This document shows, piece after piece, positions 27,885 to 36,763 of a stretch of DNA of 64,000 bases. A program made the position numbers and the translations under genes. The stretch is taken from the NCBI RefSeq assembly GCF_019029495.1, contig NZ_JAERQM010000005.1:310001-374000 (forward strand), given 5' to 3'. This stretch comes from Falsiroseomonas oleicola (lineage in GTDB: Bacteria; Pseudomonadota; Alphaproteobacteria; Acetobacterales; Acetobacteraceae). Each line of letters opens with the position of its first letter. Position 1 is the stretch's first letter. The notes under the pieces were generated by a model that was not told the origin of the DNA, ran no database searches, and was given only the letters and a program-made list of their open reading frames with translations.

Positions 27885-27963
27885 CGGCCCGCCTACTTTG
27901 GCGGGCCGAGCGCCCGAATGGGCGCCGCCGCAAGTGCGGCGAGCCAAGGCCGCGGATGCGGCC
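27885..27963. repeat. Array of four back-to-back hairpins, copy 1 of a dispersed element
   Basis: Between mreD and mrdA four perfect stems follow each other: CGGCCCGCC/GGCGGGCCG (27885-27908), GCGCCC/GGGCGC with GAAT loop (27910-27925), GCCGCA/TGCGGC (27927-27940), GGCCGC/GCGGCC with GGAT loop (27948-27963). 23 bases at 27906-27928 are identical to 37766-37788 in copy 2, and both copies continue to GCCAAGG. It may act as a transcript-stability or partial termination element in the operon. Confidence 0.75.
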
Positions 27964-27988
27964 GCCCGGCGCTTGAGGGCAGTGAATC

Positions 27989-29881
27989 ATGAGCCGCCGG
28001 CAGCGTGAGGAAGAACGGGTCCGGGGCATTTTCGGGCGCCGCGCCCTGCTGCTGGGCGCCGGGCAGATGGGGCTGCTGGGCTTCCTCGCCCATCGGCTGC
28101 ACCGCCTCCAGATCACCGAGGGCGAGCGCTACGCCACGCTGGCCGAGGAAAACCGTCTGTCGGCCCGGCTGCTGGCCCCACCGCGCGGGCGGGTGCTGGA
28201 CCGCAATGGCCATATCATCGCCGGCAACCAGCTCAACTGGCGTGCCTTGCTGACGGCCGAGCAGACCACCGATGTCGGCGCGACGCTGGAGACCTTCGGC
28301 CGCATCGTGCCGCTGACCGAGGCCGAGCGCGCGCGCATCGAGCGCGATGTCCGCCGCCGCCGCCGCTTCGTGCCGGTGACGGTGCGGGACTTCCTGACCT
28401 GGGAGGAGATGGCGCGGATCGAGCTGAACGCGCCCGACCTGCCGGGCATCAGCGTCGATGTCGGCACCACCCGCATCTACCCCGAGGCCGATCACCTCGC
28501 CCATATCGTGGGCTATGTCGCCCCGCCGGCCGAGCGCGACATGGATGGCGACCCGCTGCTGGAACTGCCCGGCATCCGCGTCGGCCGGTCCGGCATCGAG
28601 CGGCACCACGACCTGGCGCTGCGCGGCCGTGCCGGGGCGGTGCAGATGGAGGTGAATGCCGTCGGCCGCATCATCCGCGAACTGGACCGGCGGGAGGGTG
28701 TGCAGGGCCAGGATGTGCAGCTCTCGGTCGATTCCGGCCTGACCAAGACCCTGCGCGGCAAGATCGAGGAAGGCACCTCCGTGGTGCTGATGGATGCGCG
28801 GAACGGGGAGGTGCTGGCCATGGCCACCCAGCCCTCCTTCGACCCGAACCTGTTCAATTCCGGCGTCTCCAACGCCCAGTGGCGGGAATGGACGCGCAAC
28901 CGGGCGACGCCGCTGATCAACAAGGCGACCAACGGTCTCTACGCGCCGGGCTCCACCTTCAAGATGGTGGTGGCGCTGGCGGGGCTGGAGGCGCGGGTGG
29001 TGACGCCGGGGGAGCGGATCTTCTGCCCCGGCCATATGGATCTGGGTGAATCCCGCTTCCATTGCTGGAATCGCGGGGGGCACGGCGCCATGGATATGCG
29101 CGCGGCGCTGAAATACTCCTGCGACGTCTATTTCTACGAACTGGCCAAGCGCCTTGGCATCGACCGCATCGCCGCCATGGGGCGCCGCTTCGGCCTGGGC
29201 GTGCCGCTGGACATCGAGCTGCCGGGCATCCGCAACGGGCTGATGCCGACGCGGGAATGGCGCCAGGCGCAGGGGCGGTCCTGGGCGCTGGGCGACACGG
29301 TGGTGCATGGCATCGGCCAGGGCTTCTACCAACTGACGCCGCTTCAGCTGGCCACCATGACCGCCCGGCTGGCCACCGGCCGCGCCGTGCAGCCGCATCT
29401 GACGCGCAGCATCGGCGGCCGCCCCGTGCGCGGTACAAGGGCGGAGGACTGGCCCAGCCTCGGCATCCCCGAACGCGACCTGCGCCTGGTGCGGGAGGCG
29501 ATGTGGGCCGTGGTGAATGAGCAGGGCGGCACCGCCCGCATCGCGCGCCTGCCCAACGAGCTGGGGGCCATGGCCGGCAAGACCGGCACCACCCAGGTGC
29601 GCCGGGTGACGCGGGAGCAGCGGGAGCGCGGCTACCGGGTGGACCAGGTGCCGCGCGAATGGCGGCCGCATGCGCTGTTCGTCGCCTTCGCGCCGCATGA
29701 CAATCCGGTCTTCGCCGTCTCCGTCATCGTCGAGCATGGCTCCAGCGGCTCCGCCGCCGCGGCGCCCCTGGCGCGGGATGTGCTGATCGAGGCCTTCCAG
29801 CAGCTTCGCCCCGGCCCGGGCGGCGCCTTCGGGGCGCGGGTGGCGGCGGCGACGCGGCCGGCGGGCGGCGGCCGGCCATGA
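27989..29881 (+). CDS. mrdA: Penicillin-binding protein 2 (elongation transpeptidase)
   Basis: 630 residues, class B PBP. Cytosolic basic tail and a TM helix near 18-36, dimerisation domain with PRGRVLDRNGHIIAGN and GRSGIERHHD, then the transpeptidase: APGSTFKMV (SxxK, Ser about 322), KYSCD (SxN position) and AGKTGTTQ (KTG). Crosslinks peptidoglycan in lateral wall synthesis together with RodA, encoded 10 bases downstream. The C-terminal tail of about 35 residues is Gly/Ala/Arg-rich. Confidence 0.96.
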   Translation: MSRRQREEERVRGIFGRRALLLGAGQMGLLGFLAHRLHRLQITEGERYATLAEENRLSARLLAPPRGRVLDRNGHIIAGNQLNWRALLTAEQTTDVGATLETFGRIVPLTEAERARIERDVRRRRRFVPVTVRDFLTWEEMARIELNAPDLPGISVDVGTTRIYPEADHLAHIVGYVAPPAERDMDGDPLLELPGIRVGRSGIERHHDLALRGRAGAVQMEVNAVGRIIRELDRREGVQGQDVQLSVDSGLTKTLRGKIEEGTSVVLMDARNGEVLAMATQPSFDPNLFNSGVSNAQWREWTRNRATPLINKATNGLYAPGSTFKMVVALAGLEARVVTPGERIFCPGHMDLGESRFHCWNRGGHGAMDMRAALKYSCDVYFYELAKRLGIDRIAAMGRRFGLGVPLDIELPGIRNGLMPTREWRQAQGRSWALGDTVVHGIGQGFYQLTPLQLATMTARLATGRAVQPHLTRSIGGRPVRGTRAEDWPSLGIPERDLRLVREAMWAVVNEQGGTARIARLPNELGAMAGKTGTTQVRRVTREQRERGYRVDQVPREWRPHALFVAFAPHDNPVFAVSVIVEHGSSGSAAAAPLARDVLIEAFQQLRPGPGGAFGARVAAATRPAGGGRP

Positions 29882-29891
29882 GGTTCCTCGC

Positions 29892-31043
29892 ATGAGGTTC
29901 GAACGCCGGCTGCTGCTGCGGGAACGCGGCACGGGGGTGCTGGAGAAGCTGTGGCAGATCCCCTGGATCTTCGTGCTGCTGCTCTGCGCCGTCGGTGGCG
30001 TCGGCTATGTGGCGCTGTATTCGGCCGGGGGCGGCGGGCCGGAGCCCTATGCCCAGCGCCATGCCATCCGCTTCGGCTTCGGGCTGGTGCTGATGCTGTC
30101 CATCGCCCTGGTCGATATCCGGCTGATCGCCCGCTATGCCTGGGTGGGCTATGCGGGGGGCATCGGGCTGCTGGTGATGGTGGCGCTGCATGGCCAGGTG
30201 GGCGGTGGTGCTCAGCGCTGGCTGGACCTCGGCGGGTTCCAGCTTCAGCCCTCGGAGCTGATGAAGATCCTGCTGGTGGTGGCGCTCGCAGCGTGGTTCC
30301 AGAAGGCGTCCTGGGAGAGGATGGGCAATCCCATCTTCCTCATCCCGCCGATCCTGGCGGTGCTGCTGCCGGCGGCGCTGATCCTGAAGCAGCCCAATCT
30401 CGGCACGGCGCTGATCACCCTGATGGTCGGTGGCGCGGTGTTCTTCGCCGCCGGGGTGCGGCTGTGGAAATTCGCCCTGGTGCTCGGGGCCGCCGCGGTC
30501 GCGGCGCCGATCGCCTATGAGAATCTGCGCGACTACCAGCGCGCCCGCATCACCACCTTCCTGGATCCCGAGAGCGATCCGCTGGGCGCCGGCTACAACA
30601 TCATCCAGTCGAAGATCGCCCTGGGCTCGGGCGGGTTCTGGGGGAAGGGGTTCCTGCAGGGCACGCAGGGCCACCTGAACTTCCTGCCGGAAAAGCAGAC
30701 CGACTTCATCTTCACCATGCTGGCCGAGGAATTCGGGCTGGTGGGCGCGCTGAGCGTTCTCGGCCTGCTGGCCTGCGTGATCGCCTTCGGCTTCCTGGTG
30801 GCGCTGCGCAGCCGGCACCAGTTCGGCCGGCTGCTGGCGGTGGGGCTGGCGACGAATTTCTTCATGTATGTCTTCGTCAATATCGCCATGGTCACCGGCG
30901 CCATCCCGGTTGGCGGCGTGCCGCTGCCTCTTATCAGCCATGGTGGCTCGGCGATGCTGACGGCGATGGTGGGATTCGGCTTGTTGATGTCGGCGCATGT
31001 CCACAGGGATGCGGAGATGGGGCCGACCCGGGACGAGCAGTGA
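29892..31043 (+). CDS. rodA: Rod shape-determining glycosyltransferase RodA
   Basis: 383 residues of the SEDS family with about ten TM helices. RodA polymerises lipid II into glycan strands in complex with PBP2. Visible signatures: LGGFQLQPSELMKI, KQPNLGTALI, KGFLQGTQGHLNFLPEKQTDFIFTMLAEEFG and GVPLPLISHGGS. Last gene of the mre operon; the next gene converges. Confidence 0.96.
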   Translation: MRFERRLLLRERGTGVLEKLWQIPWIFVLLLCAVGGVGYVALYSAGGGGPEPYAQRHAIRFGFGLVLMLSIALVDIRLIARYAWVGYAGGIGLLVMVALHGQVGGGAQRWLDLGGFQLQPSELMKILLVVALAAWFQKASWERMGNPIFLIPPILAVLLPAALILKQPNLGTALITLMVGGAVFFAAGVRLWKFALVLGAAAVAAPIAYENLRDYQRARITTFLDPESDPLGAGYNIIQSKIALGSGGFWGKGFLQGTQGHLNFLPEKQTDFIFTMLAEEFGLVGALSVLGLLACVIAFGFLVALRSRHQFGRLLAVGLATNFFMYVFVNIAMVTGAIPVGGVPLPLISHGGSAMLTAMVGFGLLMSAHVHRDAEMGPTRDEQ

Positions 31044-31047
31044 CGCC

Positions 31048-31788
31048 TCAGGCGGCCGTGCCGCTGGCGGGGCGGCGCAGCGCCCGCGCCAGGCCCAGGG
31101 CGAGCACCAGCACGAAAAGCAGCCCGCCCGGCACCCACATCAGCAGCCCGCCGAGCTGCTGGTCCGCCAGCGGGGTGAAGCCCCAGGGCAGCGTCACATC
31201 GGGCGCGTGCACGGCATAGAGCGGCCGGGGCGCGAAGGTCAGCAGCGCGCCCAGCGCGCCCATCTGGATCGCCGTCGCCAGCGCACCGATCACCGCCGCC
31301 AGGGGTCGTGCCGGCCCATGTCGCAGCAACGCGGCCCAGAACCAGGTGGCGCTGAAGGCCAGGGAGGCGTGCATCAGCCAATAGGCCACGCCATCCGCCG
31401 CGAAGGTCGCCGCATAGGGACCCGGCACGTGCCACAGCCAGAGCAGCACGGCGAAACCCGCCGCCGGCACCCCGATGCCGGCCATGCCGACGCTGCGCAA
31501 CCGCATCGCCGCCAGTGCCAGCAGCGGCGCCGCGCCCAGCACCACCAGCAGATGCTGCGTCACCCGCACGCTGAACAGCGCGACGGACAGGCTGCACAGG
31601 GGAGAAACCAGCGCCAGCGCCAGCACGCCCCAGCCGGCCATCGGCCAAGCCGCCTCCCGGCCCTGCCGCCGCTCCGCCCAGGCGAGCGCGGCGGCGCCCA
31701 GCAGCAGGGTCGCGATCAGCAGCGGGTGGGTGTTCCAGCCGGCCTCGCCGGGCAGGGGCGGCGGGCCGCAGAAGGGTATGGCGATCAT
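31048..31788 (-). CDS. CtaG-type cytochrome c oxidase assembly / membrane protein
   Basis: 246 residues with about seven TM helices, PF09678-like (caa3_CtaG). Conserved elements: TQHLLVVLGAAPLLALA, LWLWHVPGPYAATFA (W-H-x-P), LMHASLAFSATWFWAAL and QQLGGLLMWVPGGL. His residues in TM helices suggest copper or heme handling during oxidase assembly. No oxidase genes are adjacent. It converges on rodA with only 4 bases between the stops. Confidence 0.82.
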   Translation of the reverse strand: MIAIPFCGPPPLPGEAGWNTHPLLIATLLLGAAALAWAERRQGREAAWPMAGWGVLALALVSPLCSLSVALFSVRVTQHLLVVLGAAPLLALAAMRLRSVGMAGIGVPAAGFAVLLWLWHVPGPYAATFAADGVAYWLMHASLAFSATWFWAALLRHGPARPLAAVIGALATAIQMGALGALLTFAPRPLYAVHAPDVTLPWGFTPLADQQLGGLLMWVPGGLLFVLVLALGLARALRRPASGTAA

Positions 31789-31836
31789 TCTGCGGGTCGC
31801 AACGTCGCGGGTTCCGATGGGTTGCGGTGAGGGTGG

Positions 31837-32697
31837 TCAGAAATCGTAGAGCCGCGCCGGATTGTCCACCAGGATGCGCCGCAGCGTCGCCGCATCCCCG
31901 GCCCATTCCGCCAGCCGCGCCAGCGCCCGCGCATCGTCCACCGCATGGAAGGGATGCACCGCATCCGCCGCCAGCCCAGGTCGCACGCCCGAATGCGGGA
32001 AGTCGGAGGCCCAGACCACACGCTCGGGGTTCGCCGCGATCAGCGCGCGGGTGATCGGCGCCATGTCGGCATGGTCGGGCGCGGCGGACAGCCGGTGCGC
32101 GGCGGAGAGCTTCACATGCGCCACGCCCTGCCGCAGCAGTTCGACCAGCGCCGCGAAGCCCGGCTGGCCGGTGCCGCCCGCCCCCTGCGCCCGGCCGAAA
32201 TGGTCCACCACCACGCCGCAGGGCAGGGCGGCGATATCGGCCGCCAGGGCCTCGATCAGCGCCAGTTCGGTATAGATCTGCACATGCCAGCCGAGCGGCG
32301 CGACACGGGCGGCGGCCTCCACCAGCATGGCCCGCGCCTGCCCCGCATCGGCGCGCCCGGCCGTGTGCAGGTTGAGGCGCACGCCGCGCACCCCGGCGGC
32401 GTGCAGGCGGCGCAGGGCATCCTCCTCCGTCGCCCCGTCGATCACGGCGATGCCGCGCGCGGTGGCCGGGCCGAGTTCGGCCAAGGCGCGCTCCATCCCG
32501 GAATTGTCGGTGCCATAGGTGCTGGGCTGCACCAGCACGATGCGCTGCAATCCCAGCCGGTCCAGATGCGCCCGCAGCCCGGCGGTGGTCATCAGCCCCG
32601 GCGTGTAGCTGCGGGCGGGATCGAGGAAATGGCCTTCCTCGAAGACATGGGTGTGGCAGTCGCAGGCGCCTGCGGGCAGGGGAGGGATGGTGCTCAT
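31837..32697 (-). CDS. Amidohydrolase family protein (PDC hydrolase-like TIM barrel)
   Basis: 286 residues: AGACDCHTHVFEEGHF (HxH metal ligands), IVLVQPSTYGTDN, GVRLNLHT, GVVVDHFGRAQGAGG and VWASDFPHSGVR, with an ILVDNPARLYDF ending. This is the amidohydrolase_2 group that contains 2-pyrone-4,6-dicarboxylate hydrolase and sugar-lactonases. It lies divergent from the LysR gene that opens the neighbouring catabolic cluster and may act in the same pathway on a lactone intermediate (inference). Confidence 0.85.
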   Translation of the reverse strand: MSTIPPLPAGACDCHTHVFEEGHFLDPARSYTPGLMTTAGLRAHLDRLGLQRIVLVQPSTYGTDNSGMERALAELGPATARGIAVIDGATEEDALRRLHAAGVRGVRLNLHTAGRADAGQARAMLVEAAARVAPLGWHVQIYTELALIEALAADIAALPCGVVVDHFGRAQGAGGTGQPGFAALVELLRQGVAHVKLSAAHRLSAAPDHADMAPITRALIAANPERVVWASDFPHSGVRPGLAADAVHPFHAVDDARALARLAEWAGDAATLRRILVDNPARLYDF

Positions 32698-32786
32698 GGA
32701 CGCAGGCTCGCCGCAGCAGGCCGCGCCGTCCAGACAGGGATCGCACGGGTTTCCATCAATCGGCTTTATGCCCTAGCCTTCAGACC

Positions 32787-33692
32787 ATGAATCTGCGGCA
32801 GTTCGAGGTGTTCCACGCCATCATGCGCACCGGCTCCGTCACCGGCGCGGCGCGGCTGCTGAATGTCACCCAGCCCTCCGTCAGCACGGTGCTGAAGCAT
32901 CTGGAGGCGCAGCTCCGCTTCCGCCTGTTCAACCGCATCGGCGGCCGGCTGCAACCGACGCCGGAGGCGCAGGCGCTGCTGCCGGATATCGATGCGGTGT
33001 TCAGCCGGCTGGCCGCGGTGCAGCGGCTGACGCAGGACCTGGCGGGTGGCCGGCTCGGCACGCTGTCCGTCGCCGCGGCCTTTCCGATCGCCAATGGCTA
33101 CCTGGCCCGGGCGGTGGCGAGCTTCCTGACCGGCCGGCCGGGCATGCGCGTGGCGCTGCAATCCCTGACCTCGCCCCAGGTGGTGGACCGGGTGGCGAGC
33201 CGGGAGGTGGAGCTGGGCGTGGTGCACGAGCCGGTGGGCAGCACGGAGGTGGACATCGAATTGCTGCTGCGCAGCTCGCTCGCCGCCGTGCTGCCCGCGA
33301 ACCACCCGCTGGCGCAGCGGACCAGCATTCCCGTGACCGCGCTGGCCGACCAGCCGATCATCACCTACCTGCCGCAGAACCTGTTCCGCCTGCATGTGGA
33401 CCAGGCGCTGGCACAGGCCGGAATCTCGCCGCGCATCGTGGCCCAGGTCACCGTCTCCCTCACCGGCATCCTGCTGGCCCAGCATGGCGCGGGGATCGCG
33501 CTGGTCGAGCCGCTGATGCTGCGCAGCCTGGATTTTCCGGGGCTGGTGGCCCGGCCGCTGGACCCGCCGGTGGCCTTCGAGACGGTGCTGATCCGGCCGC
33601 GCGGCACGCCCGATTCCACCGTGCTGGCGCGCTTCGTCGGCCATCTGCGCGATGTGCTGCGGAATGAGGGCCTGCTGCCGGTGGGGCATTGA
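32787..33692 (+). CDS. LysR-family transcriptional regulator
   Basis: 301 residues: N-terminal winged HTH (MNLRQFEVFHAIMRTGSVTGAARLLNVTQPSVSTVLKHLE-type, residues 1-60), linker helix, and a periplasmic-binding-protein-like effector domain. It stands between the divergent amidohydrolase and the aldolase-transporter genes and probably regulates both, with the carboxylate substrate or intermediate as inducer. A T-N11-A-like LysR box in the 89-base upstream gap was not obvious. Confidence 0.92.
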   Translation: MNLRQFEVFHAIMRTGSVTGAARLLNVTQPSVSTVLKHLEAQLRFRLFNRIGGRLQPTPEAQALLPDIDAVFSRLAAVQRLTQDLAGGRLGTLSVAAAFPIANGYLARAVASFLTGRPGMRVALQSLTSPQVVDRVASREVELGVVHEPVGSTEVDIELLLRSSLAAVLPANHPLAQRTSIPVTALADQPIITYLPQNLFRLHVDQALAQAGISPRIVAQVTVSLTGILLAQHGAGIALVEPLMLRSLDFPGLVARPLDPPVAFETVLIRPRGTPDSTVLARFVGHLRDVLRNEGLLPVGH

Positions 33693-33785
33693 TGGGATGA
33701 ATACCCCGCCCAAAGCTTCCTATTGGACGCCGGCGCCGCGCTGGGGGACCATCCGTGCCAACAAACCGGATGAGGAAACCCGCGC

Positions 33786-34589
33786 ATGGACATCGCCGCC
33801 CCGCGCTACGACACCAACTGGCCCTCGGTCCGGGACGAGGTGAGCGCCACCGAATGGCAGGCGCGCTGCGACCTGGCCGCCTGCTACAGGCTGATCGACG
33901 CCTATGGCATGACCGACCTGATCTACAACCACATCACGCTCCGCATCCCAGGCACCGAGCATCTTCTGATCAACCTGTACGGGCTGCTGTACAAGGAGAT
34001 CACCGCGACCTCACTGGTGAAGATCGATGTCGAGGGCAACATCATCTGGAAGCCGGACACCGACTACGGCATCAACAAGTCCGGCTACGTCATCCATGGC
34101 GCAATCCACAAGGCGCGGCCGGATGTGGCGGCGGTGATCCACACCCATACCCGCGCCGGCATGGCCGTGGCGGCGATGAAATGCGGGCTGCTGCCGCTCA
34201 GCCAGACCTCCATCCGTTTCGTCGGCCATCTCGGCTACCATGACTATGAAGGCCCCGCGGTCGATCTGTCGGAGCGGGAGCGGATCGTCGCCGATCTCGG
34301 GCCGCATGATGCGCTGATCTTCCGCAATCACGGGCTGCTGACCTGCGGCGCCACGCTCCAGCAGGCCTTCAACACCATGTACCAGTTGGAGATGTCCTGC
34401 CGCGCCCAGGTGGATGCGATGAATTCCCGCACCGAGCTGCTGGTGCCGGATGAGGCGACGCTCGCCAAGACCGCGCATCTGTACCAGCCCGGCGCCCGCC
34501 GCCCCTATGGCGTGCTGGAATGGCACGCGATGCTGCGCCGCCTGGAAGCCGAGCAGAAGGGCTCCGCCTACCCGCCTTACTGGGTCTGA
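33786..34589 (+). CDS. Class II aldolase/adducin family protein
   Basis: 267 residues. Typical L-fuculose-phosphate-aldolase/adducin fold: YGMTDLIYNHITLRIPGTEHLLIN, VIHTHTRAGMAVAAMKCG (metal His pair) and LIFRNHGLLTCGATL (third His). No kinase or phosphosugar genes accompany it, so it more likely acts as a decarboxylase or aldolase on an unphosphorylated hydroxy-acid. The first gene after lysR in a plus-strand run with a transporter receptor and a dehydrogenase. Confidence 0.88.
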   Translation: MDIAAPRYDTNWPSVRDEVSATEWQARCDLAACYRLIDAYGMTDLIYNHITLRIPGTEHLLINLYGLLYKEITATSLVKIDVEGNIIWKPDTDYGINKSGYVIHGAIHKARPDVAAVIHTHTRAGMAVAAMKCGLLPLSQTSIRFVGHLGYHDYEGPAVDLSERERIVADLGPHDALIFRNHGLLTCGATLQQAFNTMYQLEMSCRAQVDAMNSRTELLVPDEATLAKTAHLYQPGARRPYGVLEWHAMLRRLEAEQKGSAYPPYWV

Positions 34590-34635
34590 GATTTCGCAAT
34601 CCGCCGAAGAAGCGGATTCAAGGGAGGATACGCCT

Positions 34636-35640
34636 ATGACCCCGACCATCGGGCGGCGCCTGCTGCTGGGCGCCGCAGGCGCGATGCTGGCCGCCCCGCA
34701 TGCCCAAGCCCAGGGCAACGCGGCCCAGGGCAACTGGCCGGACCGGCCGATCCGCTTCGTCGTGCCCTTCGCCGCTGGCGGCAATACCGATGTGCTGGCA
34801 CGTCTCTACGCCGCGCATATCGGGCCGAAGCTCGGCCAGCCCATCGTGGTGGAAAACCGCAGCGGCGCGGCCGGCGCCATCGGGACGGAGGCGGTGATCC
34901 GGTCCCGCGCCGATGGCTACAGCTTCCTGATCGGCAGCCCGGGTTCCATCGTCAACAGCCCGCTGCTGATGGCCAACAAGCGCTTCGACCCGATCACCGA
35001 CCTCAGCTTCGTCGCCATGTTCGGCCAGGTGCCGATGGTCATCATCGTGCAGCCCTCCATGCCCGTGCGCACGCTGCCCGAGCTGGTCGCCTATTCGAAG
35101 GCGCAGCGGAACGGAGTCACCATCGGCACCTCCGGCATCGGTGGCGCCAACCACCTGCCGCTGGAACTGTTCAAGGCGGAGACCGGCGCCAACCTGGTGC
35201 ATGTGCCCTATCGCGGCGGCGGCGCCACGCTGCCGGATTTCGCCGCCGGCAATGTCGATGGCATCCTGATCGAATTGTCGAGCGTGCTCGACCTGCATCG
35301 AGACGGGCGCGGCCGCATCCTCGGCATCGCCGCGCCGGGCCGTTCGTCCCAGGTGCCGGAGGTGCCGACCTTCATCGAGGCCGGCTACACGAACTTCCTC
35401 GCCGCCTCCTTCGTCGGGCTCTTCGCGCCCGTGGGCACGCCGGCACCGATCCTCGGCCGCATCCAGGCACTGGTCGGCGAGGCGGCGCGGGACCCCGACA
35501 TCCGCGCGCGGCTGCTCTCCTTCAGCGTCAACCCGCCGACGCCGGAGGAGCTCACCACCGACCACCTCGCCCGCTTCCTGCAAGGCGAATTGGCGAAGGC
35601 GCGCCGCGCCATCGAGATCGCCGGACTCAAGCCCGAATGA
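34636..35640 (+). CDS. Bug-type tripartite tricarboxylate transporter substrate-binding protein
   Basis: 334 residues with a signal peptide (GRRLLLGAAGAMLAAPHAQA) that contains an RR pair, then the TctC/Bug core: WPDRPIRFVVPFAAGGNTDVLARL, VVENRSGAAGAIG, HVPYRGGGATLPDFAAGNVDG and AAPGRSSQVPEVPTFIEAGY. A periplasmic receptor for carboxylates. No TctA/TctB membrane genes are nearby, so it must use a distant permease. The stop overlaps the dehydrogenase start (ATGA). AGGGAGG precedes the ATG at 34636. Confidence 0.92.
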   Translation: MTPTIGRRLLLGAAGAMLAAPHAQAQGNAAQGNWPDRPIRFVVPFAAGGNTDVLARLYAAHIGPKLGQPIVVENRSGAAGAIGTEAVIRSRADGYSFLIGSPGSIVNSPLLMANKRFDPITDLSFVAMFGQVPMVIIVQPSMPVRTLPELVAYSKAQRNGVTIGTSGIGGANHLPLELFKAETGANLVHVPYRGGGATLPDFAAGNVDGILIELSSVLDLHRDGRGRILGIAAPGRSSQVPEVPTFIEAGYTNFLAASFVGLFAPVGTPAPILGRIQALVGEAARDPDIRARLLSFSVNPPTPEELTTDHLARFLQGELAKARRAIEIAGLKPE

Positions 35641-36731
35641 GCGACATGCACCTGGTTCCCGTGGAGACCTGCCGCGCGCAGATCACCGCCGTCCTCACCG
35701 CCTGGGGCATGGCGCCGGAGACTGTGCGCGTGACGGCGGAGGTGATGATCGAGACCGACCTCGCCGGCGTCGACAGCCACGGCATCTCCATGCTGATGGA
35801 TTACGACGAAAGCCGCCGCAAGGGCCGGCTGAACCTGCAGGCGCAACCACGAATCCTGCGGCAGAACCCGGTGACGGCGCTGGTCGATGCCGATGCCGGG
35901 CTCGGCCATCCGGCGGCGGTCTTCGGCATGAAGCTGGCGATGGAAAAGGCGAAGGTCGCGGGCGTCGGCGTGGTGGCGGTGCGCAACTCCCACCATTTCG
36001 GCGCCGCCGGCTATTACGCGGCGCTGGCCCCGGCGGAGGGGCTGGTCGGCATGGTGACCAGCGCGACGCGCAGCATTTCCGTGGTGCCGACGCGGGGCTC
36101 CATCCCTTTGCTCGGCACCAACCCCATCGCCTTCGCCGCCCCGGCCGGGCGCAACACGCTCTTCCGGCTGGACATGGCGACCAGCAGCTGCGCCAGCAAC
36201 AAGGTCAAGGTGCACGACCTGCAGGGCAAGCCGCTGCCCGCCGGTTGGGTGCTGGACGAGGCCGGCCAGCCGGTGACCGATGCGGCGGAGGCCTGGCACC
36301 GGTTGCGGGTGACGCATCAGGGCGGGCTGACGCCGCTCGGCGGCACGGCGGATATGGCCAGCCACAAGGGCTACGGCCTGGCCATGATGGTGCATATCCT
36401 GGGCGGCGTGCTCTCCGGCGCCTCCTTCTCGCCGATCCGCAACCGCACGCAGCGGCCGGAGGATCCGGACAATCTCGGCCATTTCTTCATGGCCATCGAC
36501 CCGGATTGCTTCCGCGACGAAGGCGAATTCGAGGCCGATTTGGACGAGGCCATCGACGTGCTGCGCGCGACACCGCCCGCCGATCCGCAAAAACCCGTGC
36601 TGGTGGCAGGCGATCCGGAAGTGGCCAGCCGTGCCCGCCGGCTGGCGGAGGGCATCCCCATTCCCGACAGCCTCGCGCGGCAATTGCGCGGGGTCTGCGA
36701 AAGGGCCGGGGTGACGTGCCTGATGCCCTGA
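35637..36731 (+). CDS. Malate/L-lactate dehydrogenase family oxidoreductase
   Basis: 364 residues of the Ldh_2 (YlbC/AllD/ComC) family: IETDLAGVDSHGISMLMDY with the catalytic His, VGVVAVRNSHHFGAAGYY, PIAFAAPA, MATSSCASNKV, ASHKGYGLAMMVHILGGVLSG. NAD(P)H-dependent oxidation of a 2-hydroxyacid (malate, ureidoglycolate, sulfolactate are precedents). Coupled to the preceding Bug receptor, so it likely acts on the imported compound or its product. Confidence 0.88.
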   Translation: MSDMHLVPVETCRAQITAVLTAWGMAPETVRVTAEVMIETDLAGVDSHGISMLMDYDESRRKGRLNLQAQPRILRQNPVTALVDADAGLGHPAAVFGMKLAMEKAKVAGVGVVAVRNSHHFGAAGYYAALAPAEGLVGMVTSATRSISVVPTRGSIPLLGTNPIAFAAPAGRNTLFRLDMATSSCASNKVKVHDLQGKPLPAGWVLDEAGQPVTDAAEAWHRLRVTHQGGLTPLGGTADMASHKGYGLAMMVHILGGVLSGASFSPIRNRTQRPEDPDNLGHFFMAIDPDCFRDEGEFEADLDEAIDVLRATPPADPQKPVLVAGDPEVASRARRLAEGIPIPDSLARQLRGVCERAGVTCLMP

Positions 36732-36763
36732 ATGGGCCAATGACAATAAGGGAGGCAACGACA

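Noticed and set aside
27885-27963. Simple rho-independent terminator of mreD
   Set aside because: Four successive stems without a T-run, and a shared core with a second locus, do not fit a single terminator.
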